Of a stretch of 15,888 bases of DNA, positions 12,676 to 15,888 are shown piece after piece. The notes beneath the pieces were generated by a model that ran no database searches, was not told where the DNA came from, and saw only the letters and a list, made by a program, of their open reading frames with translations. Source of the DNA: an uncultured Bacteroides sp. (GTDB lineage Bacteria > Bacteroidota > Bacteroidia > Bacteroidales > UBA11471); contig CAJLYN010000030.1 of assembly GCA_905210875.1 (NCBI GenBank), positions 1 through 15,888 on the forward strand. The letters run 5' to 3'. A program made the translations under genes and the position numbers. Positions within the stretch are counted from its first letter, which is position 1, and every line of letters starts with the position of its first letter.

Positions 12676-13671
12676 CTATTTGTTTAACAACTCTTTCTCG
12701 TGCTCTTTCATCTTTTTAAAGACACTCTCTTTTACCTTGAATATGGTACCATGTTTATGGCCTTTGGGATAAGAGATTTTATCATCGATGGGCGTGAACG
12801 TCTTGAAATCGCGGGTAGATACGGCTCCATAGCGGAACTCTCGATAGGCATCGAAATAGATAAGCCACTCATCGCCCACCTTGACGGCGCAAGGCCCTTC
12901 GGAATATGTCGGTCCGAAATTGACGGTAGGATTGGTGAACGGCCCTTCGGGGTTATCGGAAAAAACACAAAAGAGATTGCTGTAATTGGGTTTACGGTTG
13001 TCTTTGATAATAAAGACATAGTCTTTCTCACCCCGCTTCAACAGATAGCCATCGATGGAGTTGTAGCCGGGGTCGTAAAATTTCTTCGCCGGGGTAAATG
13101 TTTCAAAGTCTTTGGTGGTCGTATAATAGGCCCGATGAGCCTTGTTCTGCCCCAACTTATCGGCTTCGGTATATCGCTCGGGCAATATCGACGATGACCA
13201 TATAATCATAAACTGCTCGTTGACATCGTCATAGAAAAGCTCCGGTGCCCACACGTTGTTGGTTGCCGAATCGGCCATTACGCGTATCTCGCGCTGTTCA
13301 CTCCAATGAATCAAATCTTTTGAAGAGGAATATCCAAAACCTTGCTCTCCGTTCCAACTGATAGTCCATACCAGATGAAACGTCCCGTCAGGGCCCTGTA
13401 CAATAGAAGGATCACGCATCATGGGTGTACCGTAAAATTTGGGTTCTTCCATCTTTTTTGTATGATAATCGTAATAAACCTTCTGATTGCCAATCTCTGG
13501 TTTAAGCCATACGCCTGCCAAACTATCCCAATTGTATCCGTCGTAACTGTACAGGAAATGTAATCCGTCCAAGGCCGGCTCCCGGTGAGAGGTGAATATG
13601 TATATATCTTTTTCTCTACACGAAGAAAAGAGCATCAATGTGACAAATATATAAAAAAAATTTTTTTTCAT
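12676..13671 (-). CDS. GH43-type lipoprotein (arabinosidase-like five-bladed propeller)
   Basis: A 331-residue protein from the ATG at 13671. An in-frame start at 13707 exists but lies in a hairpin loop and would spoil the leader. The leader MKKNFFYIFVTLMLFSSC has a good lipobox (FSSC, Cys18), so it is probably a lipoprotein. The five-bladed propeller signature of GH43 is complete: MMRDPSI (base Asp87), NVWAPELFYD (139-148, Glu144), YNSIDGYLL (203-211, Asp207, the likely pKa-modulating Asp) and YSEGPCAVKV (256-265, acid Glu258). The ending YPKGHKHGTIFKV is common in Bacteroidetes proteins labelled arabinosidase. No extra C-terminal beta-sandwich is present, so it is a single-domain form. In a pectin locus an alpha-L-arabinofuranosidase or exo-galactanase role is plausible. 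The substrate is inferred, the family assignment is solid. Confidence 0.9.
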   Translation of the reverse strand: MKKNFFYIFVTLMLFSSCREKDIYIFTSHREPALDGLHFLYSYDGYNWDSLAGVWLKPEIGNQKVYYDYHTKKMEEPKFYGTPMMRDPSIVQGPDGTFHLVWTISWNGEQGFGYSSSKDLIHWSEQREIRVMADSATNNVWAPELFYDDVNEQFMIIWSSSILPERYTEADKLGQNKAHRAYYTTTKDFETFTPAKKFYDPGYNSIDGYLLKRGEKDYVFIIKDNRKPNYSNLFCVFSDNPEGPFTNPTVNFGPTYSEGPCAVKVGDEWLIYFDAYREFRYGAVSTRDFKTFTPIDDKISYPKGHKHGTIFKVKESVFKKMKEHEKELLNK

Positions 13672-13690
13672 ACGTTTTCTGCGTTTAATA

Positions 13691-13727
13691 TTTGCTACAG
13701 CTCTCAAAAAATGAGAGCTGTAGCAAA
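13691..13727. terminator. 16-bp perfect hairpin between the DUF5123-type gene and GH43
   Basis: Arms tttgctacagctctca (13691-13706) and tgagagctgtagcaaa (13712-13727) are exact reverse complements with a 5-nt A loop (T on the transcript). The hairpin begins 11 nt after the stop codon of the upstream gene and ends 19 nt before the GH43 ATG, leaving little room for a promoter after it. It could be a leaky terminator that sets the ratio of the surface protein to the enzymes, or a 3'-end stabiliser. The structure is certain, the role inferred. Confidence 0.65.
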
Positions 13728-13738
13728 ATAAGATAAGA

Positions 13739-15888
13739 TCAGTATACTACCGATTTGATCTCTTTTCCAGCTTTGATGTAATATACACCGTGAGCGGGCA
13801 AGACAATAGTAACCGTTCCATTGATAACAGCTTCCCTGGCAAGCATTACGCCATTGACGGCATAAAGGTCTACTGTTGCAACATCTACGTTACTTACTGT
13901 TACTTGATTTCCAGTCTGAGCTACAATAAGAGTCGTCTCGGTTTGAACCTCTTCGATAGCTGAGCCCTCTGATACGGCCGAAACCTTAATATTACCAATA
14001 AATTGATAAGTATAATATTTTCTGTAAAGCATCTCATCGTTTTCACCGCGGTCAGCGCCATCCATGCCCGGACCAAGAATCGGACTTGTAGCATCCCCAA
14101 TCCATCGTACATATACAACATCTTGGTTATCGGCTGCAGCAGGCAGATCGGCCATACAATCATGCCATGCACCGGCAACAGAATCAATAGAAACAGTTGT
14201 AAGAGTATTCCAGTTTATCTTGTCAAGAGAATATTCCAACTTTGTTGTTTTATACATACGAGCTTCGGCTAATATAACAGACGAAACTTTTACATCTGTC
14301 ATACCTTTGGTAGAGAATTCGATGTAAGCATAACTAGGATTGCTTCCACAATCGCCCGTGAGTTCCTCTTTATAACCGGCAGCGGCCGTTTGTTCATCAA
14401 CTTTGGCTTCGTCGAGATGCGTACGCAACAAAGCTGCCATGAAAAGAACGGGTTCTTCGCTACCATTGTAAGGATAGGTCTTGTTATTACGGGTCTGAGA
14501 ATAAGTTGTGTCAGCATAAGTTACACCATCTGCTGAATGTTCTACTGTCATGATGCCAAATTTTCCAGGGTTGTTTTCTGGGTCAGCAGCATGATTAGCA
14601 GCAAACGGCAAATCTAGACCGCTTGAACCATCTTTGAGCTGACAGAAATCCCACAAAACCTCATAATCCTGAGACACAACATTTGCTGTCAAATCGAGGT
14701 CTCCGGTGAGAGTAATGGTTCGGTTCATTTCGGTAACACCGTCGCTCCATCCAACAAATGTATTGAGTCCATCATGAAGATCTATACTAAGAGTTATTTG
14801 ATCACCAACCACATAGAAAGTCTTTTCGGGTTGTACTGTTAATGTTGCGGTAGTAGATCCTTCTAAGGTAACATTAACTGATGCTTTAACCGGGAACTCG
14901 TCTACATACCATCTTCCATCGCCAATATAGGTTACGTTTCCTTCAGCATCTTTACCAGCCGTATAGAGAGGATGAGATTTCAAAAGAGAAAAGTCTTTAT
15001 TTGTTCTATCATAAAAATCATCCCAGTTCAACTCAACATCTGCCATTGTATAGTTGTCTGTTGTATCGGCAACCATCCAAGTATACTCTCCATTTTCATC
15101 TTTTGCATTACCCGATTTCCAATCGTTATAACCTTCTATAACGTTATTGTATGCATATACCATTCCGTATGCACTGGAGAGAATTTTGGGACGTCCAGTC
15201 TGCTCAAGAGTAAAATCGTCAACCCAGTCGGGATAGAGAAAGAGATTGTTCTCAATAAAGAACTGAGAGTCCATTCCCAAATAATCTGACACTTCAAAGA
15301 CCCTAAAATCATTTGGTGCACCCACCATTAATGTATTGTGTTCAAAATATACAGACGCTTGGAATCGCTCGGCCTCATCTGAGATTTTATTCATGGTATA
15401 AACACATTTCAAGTAAGGCAAATCATAAAATGTATTATTACGGAATACCAACTCAATGGGAGTGTGTCCGAAATAAACACACGGCCAGCGGTGAATGGAG
15501 ATAAGATTGGCATTATGAACTACACAATCTGACATCTCAAAATAGGCTATCGTTCCTCCCGGTTCATAAATGGTTATATCATTACCTTCATCGTCCTTAC
15601 CTGTTGTCTCGGGTGGACCAGAACGAAAGAAAGTTCTTGGATAATTTGATACCTCACAGTTACGGAATGCCAGTGTATCCATATCTATGTATTTTCTGGT
15701 AAAACAAAAAATCTGTCCAGAAGATTCCGTCGCAGCACCCTTAGGATGCTGAAGATGCAGATTTTCAAAAATGAGACTCAGGTCGCTACCAGGTTCCGTG
15801 CCACGAAGATCCCAAGTCGTTATCAGAATAGGACGAAAATCGGTCGGCATACCGATGATATAGACTGTTCCTGCCGTAGGAGTCTCCC
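13739..15888 (-). CDS. DUF4957/DUF5123-type beta-helix pectate-lyase-like protein, 5' end missing
   Basis: The frame is open to the window edge; the first visible residues are ETPTAGTVYIIG, so the true start is beyond 15888. About 716 residues are seen. The region 15888 to about 14900 is a right-handed beta-helix (repeats such as IFENLHLQHP, LAFRNCEVSNY, FRNNTFYDLP, YFEHNTLMVG, FIENNLFLYP) as in DUF4957/DUF5123 proteins. Next, 14870-14680 holds a bacterial-repeat (InlB-like) module (FVGWSDGVTEMNRTITL), followed by a jelly-roll-like region (about 14660-13980) that may bind carbohydrate. The last 65 residues (about 13935-13742) look like a Por/T9SS type A sorting domain (VDLYAVNGVML, GVYYIKAG). 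Such proteins usually follow SusC/SusD and bind or cleave pectin at the surface. I cannot see catalytic residues, so enzyme versus binding protein is open. A hairpin separates it from GH43. Confidence 0.8.
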   Translation of the reverse strand, partial: ETPTAGTVYIIGMPTDFRPILITTWDLRGTEPGSDLSLIFENLHLQHPKGAATESSGQIFCFTRKYIDMDTLAFRNCEVSNYPRTFFRSGPPETTGKDDEGNDITIYEPGGTIAYFEMSDCVVHNANLISIHRWPCVYFGHTPIELVFRNNTFYDLPYLKCVYTMNKISDEAERFQASVYFEHNTLMVGAPNDFRVFEVSDYLGMDSQFFIENNLFLYPDWVDDFTLEQTGRPKILSSAYGMVYAYNNVIEGYNDWKSGNAKDENGEYTWMVADTTDNYTMADVELNWDDFYDRTNKDFSLLKSHPLYTAGKDAEGNVTYIGDGRWYVDEFPVKASVNVTLEGSTTATLTVQPEKTFYVVGDQITLSIDLHDGLNTFVGWSDGVTEMNRTITLTGDLDLTANVVSQDYEVLWDFCQLKDGSSGLDLPFAANHAADPENNPGKFGIMTVEHSADGVTYADTTYSQTRNNKTYPYNGSEEPVLFMAALLRTHLDEAKVDEQTAAAGYKEELTGDCGSNPSYAYIEFSTKGMTDVKVSSVILAEARMYKTTKLEYSLDKINWNTLTTVSIDSVAGAWHDCMADLPAAADNQDVVYVRWIGDATSPILGPGMDGADRGENDEMLYRKYYTYQFIGNIKVSAVSEGSAIEEVQTETTLIVAQTGNQVTVSNVDVATVDLYAVNGVMLAREAVINGTVTIVLPAHGVYYIKAGKEIKSVVY

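Noticed and set aside
13653..13668. A8T8 tract right after the GH43 start, a possible slippage site
   Set aside because: It encodes the usual Lys/Phe-rich signal peptide start and the frame is intact; single-sequence data give no sign of phase variation.

Overview
The window looks like Bacteroidales DNA (Bacteroidetes). Proteins are exported with short Lys-rich signal peptides ending in A/S-Q, one gene has a clear lipoprotein signal, start sites lack strong Shine-Dalgarno sequences, and one protein ends in a Por/T9SS-like C-terminal domain. I cannot name the genus. The T9SS-like tail leans away from classical gut Bacteroides, but that is inference.

All ten genes lie on the minus strand, so transcription runs from 15888 down to 1. 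In that order they are: (1) a 5'-truncated beta-helix protein of the DUF4957/DUF5123 pectate-lyase-like type with C-terminal accessory domains; (2) a GH43-type lipoprotein; (3) a PL1 pectate lyase; (4) a DUF1593/Sde182 nucleoside-hydrolase-like protein; (5) a GH78-like alpha-L-rhamnosidase; (6) a GH105 unsaturated (rhamno)galacturonyl hydrolase; (7) an SGNH/GDSL esterase; (8) a GH127 beta-L-arabinofuranosidase-like protein; (9) a GH2 beta-galactosidase; (10) the first 64 codons of a probable DUF5703 protein that runs off the window. Spacing is tight (from a 4-nt overlap to about 120 nt), so this is one long operon or two adjoining ones. The longest stretch without a gene is 122 nt, and I see no RNA genes, mobile elements or CRISPR.

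Together this reads as the enzyme part of a pectin polysaccharide utilization locus. PL1 cuts the galacturonan backbone and GH105 removes the unsaturated uronic acid it leaves. GH78 releases rhamnose. GH2, GH127 and GH43 remove galactose and arabinose side chains, and the SGNH enzyme probably removes acetyl groups. No SusC/SusD pair, sensor or transporter is visible. These may lie upstream of 15888, since DUF4957/DUF5123 proteins often sit just after SusD.

Two structural signals stand out. Base composition steps from about 35-40% GC (1 to about 6.3 kb) to about 50% (about 6.4 to 13.6 kb), at a gap holding a 16-bp inverted repeat. Perfect hairpins also occur between genes 1 and 2 and, unusually, inside the GH2 reading frame just after the signal peptide. 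The least understood gene is DUF1593, which is translationally coupled (ATGA) to the pectate lyase. The GH127 protein appears to have Gln where the characterised enzyme has its acid/base Glu.
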